Shown here: positions 52,182-62,228 of the stretch, one piece after another
Numbering within the stretch: the first letter of the stretch is position 1
How the letters are laid out: every line of letters starts with the position of its first letter
NCBI RefSeq assembly: GCF_004959775.1
Contig: NZ_SJZG01000006.1
Span: 162,993-226,992 of the forward strand
Reading direction: 5' to 3'
DNA length: 64,000 nucleotides
Source of the DNA: Agromyces sp. H66
GTDB taxonomy: Bacteria; Actinomycetota; Actinomycetes; Actinomycetales; Microbacteriaceae
The notes under the pieces: generated by a model
The model's database searches: none
Told to the model about the DNA's origin: nothing
Seen by the model: the letters and a program-made list of their open reading frames with translations, nothing else
Position numbers and translations under genes: made by a program

Positions 52182-52321
52182 GACCGCGTACCAATGCGGA
52201 TGCCGCCCCGCTACCGCGCCGTCCGCCCTGCGCAGGAGAATGGGCGACATCCTGCCCTGAGGGGCGGGATACCGCCTGAACTCCTGCGATGGCTGACGTG
52301 GCTGACGTGCAGGGCGGCGGG

Positions 52322-53257
52322 TCAGGCGCGGGGGGCGTGCGTCTCGATCGCGATGATGCCCGACCCGGAGTTCGTCGCCGAGAGGTGCACGACGCTGAAT
52401 GCGCCGGTCTCGAGCTCCGCGGCATCCGTGACGTACGAACCGAGCGGGGTGGCGGTCGCGAGCGCGATCTCCCGGATGATCTCGGGCAGCACGGGCCCGT
52501 GGCCGCAGATCACGGCGGTCTTCCCCGACCGGACGCGCTTGCCGACGACGCGTCGCACCTCGTCCTCGCCGGCCTCCCACGCGTCCTGGCTGATGCCCTC
52601 CTCGCGCTTGATGTCGATGCCCGTCGCCGCCGCGAGCGGGGTGACCGTGGTCACGCACCGCACCGCGGGGCTCGACACGATGCGCTTCGGCGCCCACGCG
52701 GTGAGCGTGTCGACGAGCGCCGCGGCCTGGGCGACGCCCCGGTCGACCAGCGGCCTCGTGGCATCCGGACCCTTCCAGCCCCCTCGCCCGACGGCCTTGC
52801 CGTGCCGCACGAGCAGCAGCGCGAACGTGCTGGTGACCCCCTGCTCGACGAGCTTCGCGAAGTTCTCGAGGATCTCCACGTCGGGCGGGTAGCTGAGGTA
52901 GCCGCGGGCGCGCTTGATGGTGACCCACTCGAGCGCCGCGACCTCCGCGTTGGGCTTGAACGTCGACCGGTGCACCGCCCGCTCGCTGACCTCCGCGGCC
53001 CAGTAGTGCACGATCTTCTCCCGGCCGCTCGCGAGCACGTATCGCGAGACGCCGAGGGGAACCCCGAGCGCCACCTCGAGTCCCGTCTCCTCGGCGATCT
53101 CCCGAACGGCCGTTCGCGGGAGCGATTCGCCGGGGTCGACCTTGCCCTTGGGGATCGTGACGTCGCCGTACACCGTGCGGTGGATCACGAGCACGTGGAG
53201 CTTGCCCTCGATGAGGCGCCAGCACACCGCTCCCGCTGCGTAGACCGCCGTGCTCAC
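52322..53257 (-). CDS. MutT1-like NUDIX hydrolase with histidine phosphatase domain
   Basis: A 311-aa two-domain protein. Residues 3-135 contain the NUDIX box [27 protein letters not shown]. Residues 150-311 are a SixA/RHG histidine phosphatase ([32 protein letters not shown], and the second His in [11 protein letters not shown]). This architecture matches mycobacterial MutT1, which removes 8-oxo-dGTP and can act on diadenosine polyphosphates. GTGA overlap places it in one operon with ppk. Confidence 0.88.
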   Translation of the reverse strand: MSTAVYAAGAVCWRLIEGKLHVLVIHRTVYGDVTIPKGKVDPGESLPRTAVREIAEETGLEVALGVPLGVSRYVLASGREKIVHYWAAEVSERAVHRSTFKPNAEVAALEWVTIKRARGYLSYPPDVEILENFAKLVEQGVTSTFALLLVRHGKAVGRGGWKGPDATRPLVDRGVAQAAALVDTLTAWAPKRIVSSPAVRCVTTVTPLAAATGIDIKREEGISQDAWEAGEDEVRRVVGKRVRSGKTAVICGHGPVLPEIIREIALATATPLGSYVTDAAELETGAFSVVHLSATNSGSGIIAIETHAPRA

Positions 53258-55428
53258 CGGCGCTTCCCCGAGCGGGTGCGTTGTCCGATCTGCTGCATGA
53301 GGAGATTCTGGATGTCGATCAGAGGCCGGCCGTCGGCGTCGGCGGAGGAGCGGATCCACTCGCCGTCGCCGTCGAGCCGCCACGAGCTCGTCGACTCGTC
53401 CATGGCGAGGTCGAAGAGGGCGTCGATCTCGGCGAGGTGGTCGGGGTCGGTGAGCCGGACGAGTGCCTCGACCCGCCGGTCGAGGTTTCGGTGCATCATG
53501 TCGGCCGAGCCGATGTAGACCTGCGGGTCGCCGCCGTTCAGGAACGAGAACACCCGGGAGTGCTCGAGGTATCGCCCGAGGATCGAGCGGACCCTGATGT
53601 TCTCGCTCAGGCCGGGGATGCCCGGCCTGAGGCTGCAGATGCCGCGCACCCACACGTCGACGGGCACGCCGGCGTTCGACGCCCGGTAGAGCGCGTCGAT
53701 GATCGCCTCGTCGACGATCGAGTTGACCTTGATCCGGATGCCGCTGGGCTTGCCGGCCTCGGCGTTGCGCGTCTCGGCGGCGATGAGCTTGAGCAGGCCC
53801 TTGCGCAGGTGCAGCGGCGCCACGAGGAGCCGCTTGAACTTCTTCTCGATGGCGTAGCCCGAGAGTTCGTTGAAGAGCCGGGTGAGGTCCTTGCCGACCT
53901 GGTCGTCGGCGGTGAGCAGTCCCAGGTCCTCGTAGATGCGGCTCGTCTTCGGGTTGTAGTTGCCGGTGCCGATGTGGCTGTAGTGCCGGAGCACGCCCTT
54001 CTCCTGGCGGATGACGAGCGCGAGCTTGCAGTGGGTCTTCAGCCCGACGAGGCCGTAGACCACGTGCACGCCGGCCTTCTCGAGCTTGCGCGCCCAGGTG
54101 ATGTTGGCGGCCTCGTCGAACCGGGCCTTGATCTCGACGAGGGCGAGCACCTGCTTGCCGGACTCGGCGGCGTCGATGAGCGCCGTGACGATGGGGCTGT
54201 CGCCCGACGTGCGGTACAGGGTCTGCTTGATGGCGAGCACGTCGGGGTCGGCGGCGGCCTGCTCGAGGAACGCCTGCACGCTCGTCGCGAACGACTCGTA
54301 CGGGTGGTGCAGCAGCACGTCCTTGCGGGCGATCGCCGCGAAGATGTCGGGCCGCATGTTCGGCTCCGACGGCTGGAGCTGGATGCTCGTCGTCGGCACG
54401 TGCGTCGGGTAGTGCAGCTCGGGCCGGTCGAGCCTCGAGAGGTCGAAGAGCCCGCCGAGGTCGAGCGGCGCCGGCAGGCGGACGATGCTCTGGTCGGGCA
54501 GGTCGAGCTCGCGGGAGAGCAGCCCGAGCGTCACGTCGTCCATGTCGTCGGTGATCTCGAGGCGGATGGGCGGACCGAACCTGCGCCGGAGGAGCTCCTT
54601 CTCGAGCGCCTGGATGAGGTTCTCGGTCTCGTCCTCCTCGATCTCGACGTCCTCGTTGCGGGTGACCCGGAACACGTGGTGCTCGACGATATCCATGCCG
54701 GGGAAGAGGTCGCCGAGGTGGTTGGCGATGAGCTCTTCGAGGGCGACGTAGCGGGCGTCCTCGATCGTCTCGGCAGGATCGACGCGCACGAACCGCGGCA
54801 GCATCTGCGGCACCTTGACGCGGGCGAACTCCTGACGGCCGGTGCGGCTGTTCCGCACGCGCACGGAGAGGTTCAGCGAGAGGCCGGAGATGTACGGGAA
54901 CGGATGCGCCGGATCGACCGCGAGCGGCATGAGAACGGGGAAGATCTGGCTGGAGAAGTAGTCGCGTAGGTGCGCGACCTCGGCCTGGCCGAGCTCGTCC
55001 CAGGCGACGATGCGAATCCCGGCCTCGGCGAGCGCCGGCTTCACGAGCTCCTGGTAGGCGGCCGCGTGCCGCAGTTGCAGCTCGCCCGCCTTCCTCGAGA
55101 TGTCGGTCAGCACGTCCACCGGGGAGCGCCCCACGTTCGTGGGAACGGCGAGGCCCGTGGCGATGCGGCGTTTCAGGCCGGCGACCCGCACCATGAAGAA
55201 CTCGTCGAGGTTCGAAGCGAAGATCGCGAGGAAGTTCGCCCGCTCGAGCACGGGCACGCGCGGGTCCTCGGCGAGCTCGAGCACGCGCTGGTTGAACGCG
55301 AGCCAGCCGAGTTCGCGATCGAGGTAGCGTTCGGCGAGCAGCTCGGGCGCACCTTCGATGTCGAAGGGCTCGAAGTCGTCGTCGAAGTCGCTCGACGTGC
55401 GGTCTTCGTCGAGGACGCTGTCGGTCAT
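53254..55428 (-). CDS. ppk: Polyphosphate kinase 1
   Basis: A 724-aa PPK1. Motifs: [40 protein letters not shown] at the N-terminus, the first active-site region [43 protein letters not shown] (phospho-His) and [18 protein letters not shown], and RNLDRRVE at the end. It reversibly builds polyphosphate from ATP. It precedes mutT1 on the minus strand; a PHO-box-like pair sits 30 bases upstream. Confidence 0.96.
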   Translation of the reverse strand: MTDSVLDEDRTSSDFDDDFEPFDIEGAPELLAERYLDRELGWLAFNQRVLELAEDPRVPVLERANFLAIFASNLDEFFMVRVAGLKRRIATGLAVPTNVGRSPVDVLTDISRKAGELQLRHAAAYQELVKPALAEAGIRIVAWDELGQAEVAHLRDYFSSQIFPVLMPLAVDPAHPFPYISGLSLNLSVRVRNSRTGRQEFARVKVPQMLPRFVRVDPAETIEDARYVALEELIANHLGDLFPGMDIVEHHVFRVTRNEDVEIEEDETENLIQALEKELLRRRFGPPIRLEITDDMDDVTLGLLSRELDLPDQSIVRLPAPLDLGGLFDLSRLDRPELHYPTHVPTTSIQLQPSEPNMRPDIFAAIARKDVLLHHPYESFATSVQAFLEQAAADPDVLAIKQTLYRTSGDSPIVTALIDAAESGKQVLALVEIKARFDEAANITWARKLEKAGVHVVYGLVGLKTHCKLALVIRQEKGVLRHYSHIGTGNYNPKTSRIYEDLGLLTADDQVGKDLTRLFNELSGYAIEKKFKRLLVAPLHLRKGLLKLIAAETRNAEAGKPSGIRIKVNSIVDEAIIDALYRASNAGVPVDVWVRGICSLRPGIPGLSENIRVRSILGRYLEHSRVFSFLNGGDPQVYIGSADMMHRNLDRRVEALVRLTDPDHLAEIDALFDLAMDESTSSWRLDGDGEWIRSSADADGRPLIDIQNLLMQQIGQRTRSGKRR

Positions 55429-55457
55429 CCCCTCATCATGCCATTCGTGCTGGTCGG

Positions 55458-55478
55458 GGCCGTGAACGCCTTGTCAAC
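55458..55478 (-). promoter_or_regulatory. PHO-box-like repeat upstream of ppk
   Basis: Minus strand GTTGACAAGGC and GTTCACGGCCC are adjacent 11-nt units, 30 bases before the ppk start and touching the glnR stop. The first unit also contains TTGACA. Weaker than the pstS site. Confidence 0.4.
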
Positions 55479-56163
55479 GTGCGGTGACGGCTGCGCCCTC
55501 GTCGTCTTCCTCGTGCACGTTGAAGCGGTAGCCGACGTTCCGCACGGTGCCGATGAGGTTGTCCAGGTCGCCGAGCTTCGCCCGCAGCCGGCGCACGTGC
55601 ACGTCGACCGTGCGCGTGCCGCCGAAGTAGTCGTAGCCCCACACCTCACTGAGCAGCTGCTCGCGCGTGAAGACGCGCGACGGGTGGGCTGCGAGGAAGC
55701 GCAGCAGCTCGAACTCCTTGTAGGTGAGGTCGAGCGTGCGGCCGCGCACCTTGGCGGAGTAGCTCGCCTCGTCGATGACGACGCCCGATGTCTGGATGCG
55801 CTCGCTGGGCTGCGCGGTCTGGGCGCGACCGATCGCCAGCCGGATGCGGGCGTCGACCTCGGCGGGTCCGGCGTGCTCGAGCACCACGTCGTCGACGCCC
55901 CAGTCGGGCGTGACGGCCGTGAGCCCGCCCTCGGTCACGATGAGGATGAGCGGCACCGAGATCCCGGTCGTGCGGAGGATCTGGCATAGGGCCTTGGCGG
56001 CGGCGAGATTCGTGCGGGCGTCGAGGAGGACGAGGTCGGATTCGGGCGCCCTGACCAGCTGCTCGGGCGAAGCGGGGATGACCCGCGTTCGATGAGACAG
56101 GAGCGACAGGGCCGGGAGAACGTCTTCGTCGGCCGCCGGCGACAGGATCAGCAGCTGCGCCAC
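55474..56163 (-). CDS. glnR: Orphan OmpR-type regulator, GlnR homologue
   Basis: A 229-aa protein. The receiver-like part (residues 1-118: [75 protein letters not shown]) and the winged helix [55 protein letters not shown] (in parts) match actinobacterial GlnR, the global nitrogen regulator, which works without phosphorylation. No histidine kinase is adjacent. It lies upstream of ppk as in other actinobacteria where nitrogen and phosphate control cross-talk. Confidence 0.78.
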   Translation of the reverse strand: MAQLLILSPAADEDVLPALSLLSHRTRVIPASPEQLVRAPESDLVLLDARTNLAAAKALCQILRTTGISVPLILIVTEGGLTAVTPDWGVDDVVLEHAGPAEVDARIRLAIGRAQTAQPSERIQTSGVVIDEASYSAKVRGRTLDLTYKEFELLRFLAAHPSRVFTREQLLSEVWGYDYFGGTRTVDVHVRRLRAKLGDLDNLIGTVRNVGYRFNVHEEDDEGAAVTAR

Positions 56164-56267
56164 GGCAGTACTCCCTCCGCAGTCACTGGCCTCCAGTAGT
56201 AAGGTGCGGTCAATACTACGTGACGCCGGACATCGGCAGTCGCGATGGGGAAACAGGGAGTCAGACG

Positions 56268-56582
56268 ATGCAGGCGGGTTCGGAGACGCGAGGCGGATGG
56301 CCGGGCATCCTGATCATCTGGGCGATCTCGGTCATCGGCGCCGTCACGGTCGTCGCCCTCGCCTACACGGGCACGACTGGCTGGTTCGGCGACTCCACGC
56401 GCCTCGGCGTCTACGGCGCGCTCGGCGTGGTCTTCGCGACGAGCGTGGTCGCCTCGCTGGCCGTGCAACTCGCCACCCGCCGCCCGAGCGGCTTCGTCAC
56501 GCGGGCGAGCACGAGCATCGCGGGAGCGGCGGCCGTCGTGGCGATCGCGGCCCTCGCCGTGGTGCCCGTCGCCTCGGCCTGA
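56268..56582 (+). CDS. Small membrane protein of unknown function
   Basis: A 104-aa protein with three predicted helices ([69 protein letters not shown]). AGGGAG lies 8 bases before ATG 56268. Divergent from glnR (104 bp). Two more small genes follow in the same direction. Confidence 0.65.
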   Translation: MQAGSETRGGWPGILIIWAISVIGAVTVVALAYTGTTGWFGDSTRLGVYGALGVVFATSVVASLAVQLATRRPSGFVTRASTSIAGAAAVVAIAALAVVPVASA

Positions 56583-56586
56583 CGGG

Positions 56587-56592
56587 TAGACT
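56587..56592 (+). promoter_or_regulatory. -10 box TAGACT of the 38-aa gene
   Basis: Six bases before ATG 56599 and just after the stop of the preceding small gene, so an internal leaderless promoter. Confidence 0.5.
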
Positions 56593-56598
56593 CGGAGC

Positions 56599-56715
56599 AT
56601 GTCGCAGCTGCTCGCTCTCGAACTCCTCTTCATCGGCCTGCTCGGACTCGCGAGCCTGGCCATCGCGTGGGTCAGCGGCGTCGTCGTCTACAAGCTGTTC
56701 AGGGGGCAGCGCTAG
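56599..56715 (+). CDS. 38-aa single-pass membrane peptide
   Basis: Reads MSQLLALELLFIGLLGLASL then a second half that ends in VVVYKLFRGQR: one membrane helix with a short basic cytoplasmic tail. It is too short for most gene finders but has its own -10 box, a clean start and a stop 4 bases before the nitrobindin gene. Function unknown. Confidence 0.6.
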   Translation: MSQLLALELLFIGLLGLASLAIAWVSGVVVYKLFRGQR

Positions 56716-56719
56716 TCGC

Positions 56720-57328
56720 ATGATCGAGCTGCCCGTCGACCTGCCGGCCGAGCTCGTTCCGCTCTCCTGGCTCATCGGGGTCTGGGAGGGGTCGGGGGTC
56801 ATCGACTACAAGGTGGGCGATGAGTCGATCACGCACGAGTTCGGGCAGCGCCTGAGCTTCAGCCACGACGGGATGCCGCACCTGAACTACACCTCGTACA
56901 CGTGGCTGTTCCCCGACGACCCGAGTGGTGATCCGACGCCGCTCACCACCGAGACGGGCTACTGGCGTCTCGAGCGCCGGCTCGGCGAGGGCGACGCCGG
57001 TCCGGCGATGCTCCCGGCGGTGGGGGAGTCGCGCTACCGGGACGCCGAATCGGTCGAGACGCTGCGCAATCCCGATGGCGGCTTCGACCTCGAGGTGTCG
57101 CTCGTCCACCCGGGCGGGGTCGCCGAGTTGTACCTCGGCCAGGTCAAGGGCCCGCGCATCGACCTCGCGACCGATGCCGTCATGCGCACCGCCGGCGCCA
57201 AGGACTACGCGGCCGCGACGCGGCTCTACGGTCTCGTCGAGGGGCACCTGCTCTGGGCCTGGGACATCGCGGCCCTCGGCCAGGATCTGCGGACCCACGC
57301 GTCCGCCCGACTCGCGAAGGTCGACTGA
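56720..57328 (+). CDS. Nitrobindin-like heme-binding beta-barrel protein
   Basis: A 202-aa protein of the FABP-like/DUF1794 family. The signature LSWLIGVWEGSGVIDY lies at residues 15-30, and the proximal heme His would be in the last strand DLRTHASARL. Bacterial nitrobindins bind ferric heme and isomerise peroxynitrite. Its stop overlaps the ygfZ start (TGATG), so co-translation is likely. Confidence 0.85.
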   Translation: MIELPVDLPAELVPLSWLIGVWEGSGVIDYKVGDESITHEFGQRLSFSHDGMPHLNYTSYTWLFPDDPSGDPTPLTTETGYWRLERRLGEGDAGPAMLPAVGESRYRDAESVETLRNPDGGFDLEVSLVHPGGVAELYLGQVKGPRIDLATDAVMRTAGAKDYAAATRLYGLVEGHLLWAWDIAALGQDLRTHASARLAKVD

Positions 57329-58485
57329 TGACCGGCACGCCGCTGCTCGCCCTCGACGGTGCCGTCGCCGCCGAGGGCGTCGACGAGGGCGTCGCCGGCC
57401 ACTATGGCAACCCCATCGTCGAGCAGCGCCGGCTCGAACGCGGTGAGGCGATCGTCGACTGCTCGAACCGGGGCGTGCTGAGCGTGACCGGTCCCGACCG
57501 GCTCACCTGGCTGCACTCCATGGCGAGCCAGGCGCTCGATCGGCTCGCCCCGGGAGAACCGGCCGAGGCGCTCTTCCTCGATGCATCCGGTCGTATCGAG
57601 CACGTCGTGCACGTCGTCGATGACGGCGATTCGACGTGGCTCATCGTCGAGGGGGCGGATGCCGCGCCGCTCGCGTCCTGGCTCGACCGCATGCGGTTCA
57701 TGCTGCGGGTCGAGGTGGCCGACCGCTCGTCCGAGGTCGCCGTGCTCGGCGCGATGTCCACCGAGGCCCTCGATGCCGCCGCGCCCGCGCTCGCGCCGAA
57801 CGGCGTCCCGCTGGACTGGACCGACCCGTGGTCGTCGCCGGCACCGGGGGCGCACCGGTACGCCCCCGACGCGGGGCATCCCGCATCCGCCTGGCACTGG
57901 GTGGAGCGGATCGTGCCGCGTGCGGCGCTCGCCGATGCCGCCGAAGCCGTGCGCGGAGGCCGCGTCGCCGTCGCGGGTTCGCTCGCGGTGGAGGCGCTCC
58001 GCATCGCCGCGTGGCGGCCGAGGCTCGCCACCGAGGTCGACGAGAAGTCGATCCCGCACGAGCTCGACTGGCTGCGCAGCGCCGTCGACCTCGGCAAGGG
58101 CTGCTACAAGGGCCAGGAGACGGTGGCCAAGGTGCTGAACCTCGGCCGACCGCCGCGTCGGCTCGTGCTGCTCCACCTCGACGGCAGCGACACCGTGCTC
58201 CCGGAACCGGGCGATCCGGTGGTCGGCGAGAAGGTGCGCCCCGAGCCCGAGCCGGGCGAGGCCCCCGAACGCCGCGTCGTCGGGCGGGTCACGTCGAGCG
58301 CCATGCACCACGAACTCGGACCGGTCGCGCTCGCCGTGATCAAGCGCCAGGTTCCCCCCGACCTCGAGCTCATCGTCGAGAGCCACGGCATCGACGTCGC
58401 GGCGGCGCAGGTCGAGATCGTGCCGGCGAGCGCCGGGGCGGCGGTCGACGTGCCCCGGCTGCCCCGGCTCGGCGTCCGGAAGTGA
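57328..58485 (+). CDS. ygfZ: Folate-binding Fe-S cluster repair protein YgfZ
   Basis: A 385-aa GcvT-fold protein: IVDCSNRGVLSVTGPDRLTWLHSMASQAL at the start and the family signature KGCYKGQETVAKVLNLG, with its conserved Cys, near residue 260. It uses THF in maturation or repair of iron-sulfur enzymes. Between nitrobindin and FUSC genes, with overlaps on both sides. Confidence 0.9.
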   Translation: MTGTPLLALDGAVAAEGVDEGVAGHYGNPIVEQRRLERGEAIVDCSNRGVLSVTGPDRLTWLHSMASQALDRLAPGEPAEALFLDASGRIEHVVHVVDDGDSTWLIVEGADAAPLASWLDRMRFMLRVEVADRSSEVAVLGAMSTEALDAAAPALAPNGVPLDWTDPWSSPAPGAHRYAPDAGHPASAWHWVERIVPRAALADAAEAVRGGRVAVAGSLAVEALRIAAWRPRLATEVDEKSIPHELDWLRSAVDLGKGCYKGQETVAKVLNLGRPPRRLVLLHLDGSDTVLPEPGDPVVGEKVRPEPEPGEAPERRVVGRVTSSAMHHELGPVALAVIKRQVPPDLELIVESHGIDVAAAQVEIVPASAGAAVDVPRLPRLGVRK

Positions 58486-59561
58486 CGGTCGCCGGCCGCC
58501 TCGCCGCGCGATCCGCTGCGGGGTGGAGCCGGCTCCGCGACTCGCTGCCCGCGATCCTGCGGATCACGGTGACGGCCGCCGCAGCGTACGCCTTCGCGCG
58601 ATTCGTCGTCGGTCACCATGAGCCGCTGATCGCCGCGATCGTCGCGATCACGGCGCTCGGCTTCGTGCGCGACGCGCGGCCCGTCCGCGTGTTCGAGACC
58701 GTCGTGGCGATGACGCTCGGCATCGCGCTCGCCGAGGTGCTGCTCGTCGGGTTCGGCCAGGGCGTGCCGCAGTTCGCCGTCGCGCTCGCTCTCACGCTCG
58801 CGGTGGCCCGGCTGGTCTCCGCGAACGCAGCGTTCGCGATCGCCGCGGCCGTGCAGTGCACGCTGGTCATGCTCGTGCCGGCACCCGAGGGCGGGCCCTT
58901 CGTGCGCACGATCGACGCGGCCGTCGGCGGCGCGTTCGCGCTGGCCGCGACGGCGATCATCCCGCGCGATCCCCGCCGGGCATCGATGCGGGAGGGGCGT
59001 CGGCTCATCGCCGAGCACGTGGCGGTGCTCGGCGAGCTCGCTGAGGCGCTGCGGTCGGGCAGCACGGAGCTTGCGGGCCAGGCGCTCTCTCGGGCGCGTG
59101 CGACGCAGCCGCTCGTGGAGAACTGGACGGCTTCGGTCGACTCCGGTCTCGCCGTCGCACGCATCTCACCGCTCGTGCGGGGCTCGCGCTTCGACCTCGA
59201 GCGCCAGCGCGTCATGCTCGCCGGCCTCGACCTCGCGACGAGGAACCTCCGGATCATCGCTCGGCGCATCGAGTGGGTGCTGCGCGACGGTCGCCCTCGG
59301 CCCGAGGTCGCCGACGTGCACGCGCGCATCGCCGTCGCGGTCGGGCTGCTCGCGGATTCCCTCCGCGACGTCTCGCAGCAGCCGGTGGCGAGGCAGGCGT
59401 TCGCCGAGATCACGCGCCACCTGGATCCCGTGGCGATCCTCCCGGACGGCTCCGTGGGCGATCGCAACACCATCACGGCGCTCCGGCCCTACCTCATCGA
59501 CCTGCTCACTTCGACGGGCCTCGCGCTCGACGACGCGCGCTCACTCCTGCCGTCCGACTGA
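58482..59561 (+). CDS. FUSC/aromatic acid exporter-like membrane protein
   Basis: A 359-aa protein with six N-terminal helices in about 140 residues (ILRITVTAAAAYAFARFVVGHHEPLIAAIVAITALGF, TLGIALAEVLLVGFGQ) and a long helical cytoplasmic C-terminus. This is one half of the FUSC topology; a dimer probably forms the pore. Substrate unknown. GTG 58482 overlaps the ygfZ stop. Confidence 0.78.
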   Translation: MTVAGRLAARSAAGWSRLRDSLPAILRITVTAAAAYAFARFVVGHHEPLIAAIVAITALGFVRDARPVRVFETVVAMTLGIALAEVLLVGFGQGVPQFAVALALTLAVARLVSANAAFAIAAAVQCTLVMLVPAPEGGPFVRTIDAAVGGAFALAATAIIPRDPRRASMREGRRLIAEHVAVLGELAEALRSGSTELAGQALSRARATQPLVENWTASVDSGLAVARISPLVRGSRFDLERQRVMLAGLDLATRNLRIIARRIEWVLRDGRPRPEVADVHARIAVAVGLLADSLRDVSQQPVARQAFAEITRHLDPVAILPDGSVGDRNTITALRPYLIDLLTSTGLALDDARSLLPSD

Positions 59562-59642
59562 GCCGCGGGCCGTGGTTCGGGGCGCCGGTCAATCTCGCAA
59601 GTCGCCCGCGAAATCACGCTCGTGTGATGCGAAATCTCGCGA

Positions 59643-60494
59643 TCAGTGCGGTGCGACCGCCGCCCAGTCCAGCGTGAGCTCGCCGAGCCGCCATCGACGC
59701 GCGTTGCCGCGCACCGGCCAGCCGCGGTCGCGGAGCGTCTCGACGCTCCGGATCCAGCGCTGCTGCGGGCCGTACACCGAGAGCGGCGCGTGCACCCGCC
59801 AGGCGCGGTCGAGTGCGGCGAGCAGGTCGTGCACGCGCTCGCCCGGCACGTTCCGGTGGATGAGCACCTTGGGCAGGCGCTCGGCGACGACCGACGGACG
59901 GTCGAGCCCGGTGAGGCGCAGGCTGATGGTGAACGTCGAGGGAACGGATGCCGCCGCGGCATCCTTCTCGGATGCCTCGATGCCCACCCAGCTCGCGATG
60001 CGTCCGAGTTCGTCGCAGGTGCCCTCGACGAGGAGGCCGCCGGGAGCGAGCCGCATGGTCATGCGCGACCACGCCTCGGCGACCTCGGACTCGTCGTACT
60101 GGCGCAGCACGTTGAACGCGCGGATCACGGCGGGCCTGCGGCCCCCGGTCGGCACCTCGAAGCCGCCGAGATCGAACGCCACGGCGAGGCCGGCCGGGAA
60201 CGGCAGTTCGCCGCGTGCGAGCCGATCGAGCTGGCCCCGGGCCCGGAGCACGCGGCCGGCGTCGATCTCGAGGCCGAGCGTCTCGACGTCGGCTCGTGCC
60301 CGGGCGAGTCGGGACGCGAGCTCGAACGTCGTGACGCCGCTGGCGCCGTAGCCGAGGTCGACGACGAACGGGTCGAGGGCACGACGGAACGCCGGATGCT
60401 CCGAGATCCACCGGTCGATGCGCCGGAGCCGATTGGTGTTGGTCGTGCCGCGGGTGACGGATCCGACGGGCACGGTCTCCAAGTCTCGCAGCAC
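59643..60494 (-). CDS. Class I SAM-dependent methyltransferase-like protein
   Basis: A 283-aa protein. Motif I is the [20 protein letters not shown] stretch around residue 46, followed by the acidic strand [11 protein letters not shown]; later [16 protein letters not shown] resembles motif IV/VI. The substrate is not evident. It is divergent from gpmA (35 bp), convergent with the FUSC gene (81 bp). GTG start with weak ribosome signals. Confidence 0.72.
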   Translation of the reverse strand: MLRDLETVPVGSVTRGTTNTNRLRRIDRWISEHPAFRRALDPFVVDLGYGASGVTTFELASRLARARADVETLGLEIDAGRVLRARGQLDRLARGELPFPAGLAVAFDLGGFEVPTGGRRPAVIRAFNVLRQYDESEVAEAWSRMTMRLAPGGLLVEGTCDELGRIASWVGIEASEKDAAAASVPSTFTISLRLTGLDRPSVVAERLPKVLIHRNVPGERVHDLLAALDRAWRVHAPLSVYGPQQRWIRSVETLRDRGWPVRGNARRWRLGELTLDWAAVAPH

Positions 60495-60516
60495 GAAGCT
60501 GGACGTCCGCCCCGGC

Positions 60517-60522
60517 TAGGCT
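60517..60522 (+). promoter_or_regulatory. -10 box TAGGCT of leaderless gpmA
   Basis: Seven bases before ATG 60530; no Shine-Dalgarno sequence is seen. Confidence 0.55.
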
Positions 60523-60529
60523 GGTCGAC

Positions 60530-61276
60530 ATGCCACACACCCTCGTGCTGCTGCGCCATGGCCAGAGCGATTGGAACCAGAAGAACCTGTTCACCGGCTG
60601 GGTCGACGTGCGGCTCAGCGATCTCGGCCGCGCCGAGGCCAAGCGCGCGGGCGAGTTGCTCGTCGAGCGCGGGGTATTGCCCGACGTGCTGCACACCTCG
60701 GTGCTCACGCGCGCCATCCAGACCGCGGACATCGCCCTCGAGGCGGCCGACCGGCTCTGGATCGACGTGCGCAGGTCGTGGCGGCTGAACGAACGCCACT
60801 ACGGCGCCCTGCAGGGCCTCGACAAGGCCGAGACGCTCGAGAAGTACGGCCAGGAGCAGTTCATGCTGTGGCGCCGATCGTTCGACACGCCGCCGCCGCC
60901 CATCGCCGACGACAGCGAGTGGTCGCAGGTCGGCGACCCGCGCTACGCGAACCTGTCCGACGAGGAGATGCCGCGCACGGAGTGCCTGAAGGACGTCATC
61001 GCACGCATGCTCCCGTACTGGGAGGAGGGCATCATCCCCGACCTCGCCGCGGGCAGGACGGTGCTCGTCGCGGCGCACGGCAACTCGCTGCGCGCACTCG
61101 TCAAGCACCTCGACGGCATCAGCGACGCCGACATCGCCGAGCTGAACATCCCCACCGGCATCCCGCTGGTCTACGAACTCGGCGACGACTACATGCCGAT
61201 CCAGCCGGGCGAGTACCTCGACCCCGAGGCGGCGGCGGCCGGCGCGGCCGCGGTCGCGGCGCAGGGCAAGAAGTAG
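60530..61276 (+). CDS. gpmA: 2,3-bisphosphoglycerate-dependent phosphoglycerate mutase
   Basis: A 248-aa enzyme with [29 protein letters not shown] (phospho-His in RHG), [36 protein letters not shown], and [19 protein letters not shown]. It interconverts 3- and 2-phosphoglycerate in glycolysis. The last 20 residues are Ala-rich. A strong terminator follows. Confidence 0.96.
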   Translation: MPHTLVLLRHGQSDWNQKNLFTGWVDVRLSDLGRAEAKRAGELLVERGVLPDVLHTSVLTRAIQTADIALEAADRLWIDVRRSWRLNERHYGALQGLDKAETLEKYGQEQFMLWRRSFDTPPPPIADDSEWSQVGDPRYANLSDEEMPRTECLKDVIARMLPYWEEGIIPDLAAGRTVLVAAHGNSLRALVKHLDGISDADIAELNIPTGIPLVYELGDDYMPIQPGEYLDPEAAAAGAAAVAAQGKK

Positions 61277-61295
61277 CGGTTCGTCGCGACGACGA

Positions 61296-61324
61296 CGGGC
61301 GGGGGATGTCGCATCCCCCGCCCG
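61296..61324 (+). terminator. Terminator between gpmA and phoU
   Basis: 13-bp perfect stem (61296-61308, 61312-61324), TCG loop, followed by TT. It can serve both convergent genes. Confidence 0.8.
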
Positions 61325-61381
61325 TTCGCGTCCATCCGGGCGCGTTCGGCGTCGGCCCTGCTCAGGCCCGCCCGCGCCGGC

Positions 61382-62041
61382 TCAGAGCCCCGACTTCTCG
61401 GGGTCCCAGTCGCCCGTCACCAGGTACTGCACCTTCTTCGCGATCGACACGGCGTGGTCGGCGAAGCGCTCGTGATAGCGGCTCGCGAGCGTCGCGTCGA
61501 CGGTGTCGACGGCCTCGCCCTTCCACGTCTCGCCGAGCACCTTGTCGAACACCGAGAGGTGCAGTGCATCGATCTTGTCGTCCTCGTTGCGGATCTCCTC
61601 GGCGAGCACGACGTCCTCGGTGCGAAGCAGTTCGACGAGCTTCCGCGCGATGTCGACATCGAGCGCACCCATCTCGGCGAACGTCGGCCGGAGCGACTTC
61701 GGCACGACCTTGTCGGGGAAGCGGTAGCGGGCCAGCTGCGAGATGTGCGTGGACATGTCGCCCATGCGCTCGAGCGACGCGCTGATCCGGAGCGCGCTCA
61801 CGACGATGCGCAGGTCGCGGGCCACGGGCTGCTGCCGCGCCAGGATGGTGATGGCCAACTCGTCGAGCGCCACCGTGAGCTGATCGATGCGGTCGTCGTC
61901 GGCGATCACCTCCTCGGCCAGGCTCACGTCCGAGCTGTTGAAGGCGCGGGTGGCTTTCTCGATCGAGTCGGCGACGAGTTGGGCGGTCTCGACGAGTCGG
62001 TCCTGCACCTCTCGCAGTTCCTGCTGGAACACCTCACGCAT
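61382..62041 (-). CDS. phoU: Phosphate signalling protein PhoU
   Basis: A 219-aa two-repeat helical protein: MREVFQQELREVQDRLVETAQLVADSIEKATRAF, and the metal-binding repeats around RISASLERMGDMSTHI and the second-repeat equivalent RYHERFADHAVSIAKKV. PhoU restrains phosphate uptake and the sensor kinase when phosphate is ample. It is divergent from senX3-regX3, as in other actinobacteria. Confidence 0.94.
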   Translation of the reverse strand: MREVFQQELREVQDRLVETAQLVADSIEKATRAFNSSDVSLAEEVIADDDRIDQLTVALDELAITILARQQPVARDLRIVVSALRISASLERMGDMSTHISQLARYRFPDKVVPKSLRPTFAEMGALDVDIARKLVELLRTEDVVLAEEIRNEDDKIDALHLSVFDKVLGETWKGEAVDTVDATLASRYHERFADHAVSIAKKVQYLVTGDWDPEKSGL

Positions 62042-62129
62042 GAACGAATCCTTGTCTGCTCGATCCCGCGCAGGGCGCGCGCAGGCCTACCGGTTCGATC
62101 CGGCCCCGCGACATCCTCCCCGTGCGAGG

Positions 62130-62156
62130 TGAACAGCAGGTGCCGAGACGCTGAAC
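62130..62156. promoter_or_regulatory. PHO-box-like repeats between phoU and senX3
   Basis: TGAAC occurs at 62130 and 62152, exactly 22 bases (two 11-nt periods) apart, with a degenerate unit between. The same gap holds an inverted pair CCCTAACC (62160-62167)/GGTTAGGG (62214-62221); the right arm merges into the -10 box TAGGGT of senX3. Autoregulation by RegX3 is likely but unproven. Confidence 0.4.
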
Positions 62157-62228
62157 ACTCCCTAACCTACCGCCGTCCTGCAAGGGGAGGCGCGAGGCGG
62201 GCTCAGCACGAGTGGTTAGGGTGAAGCC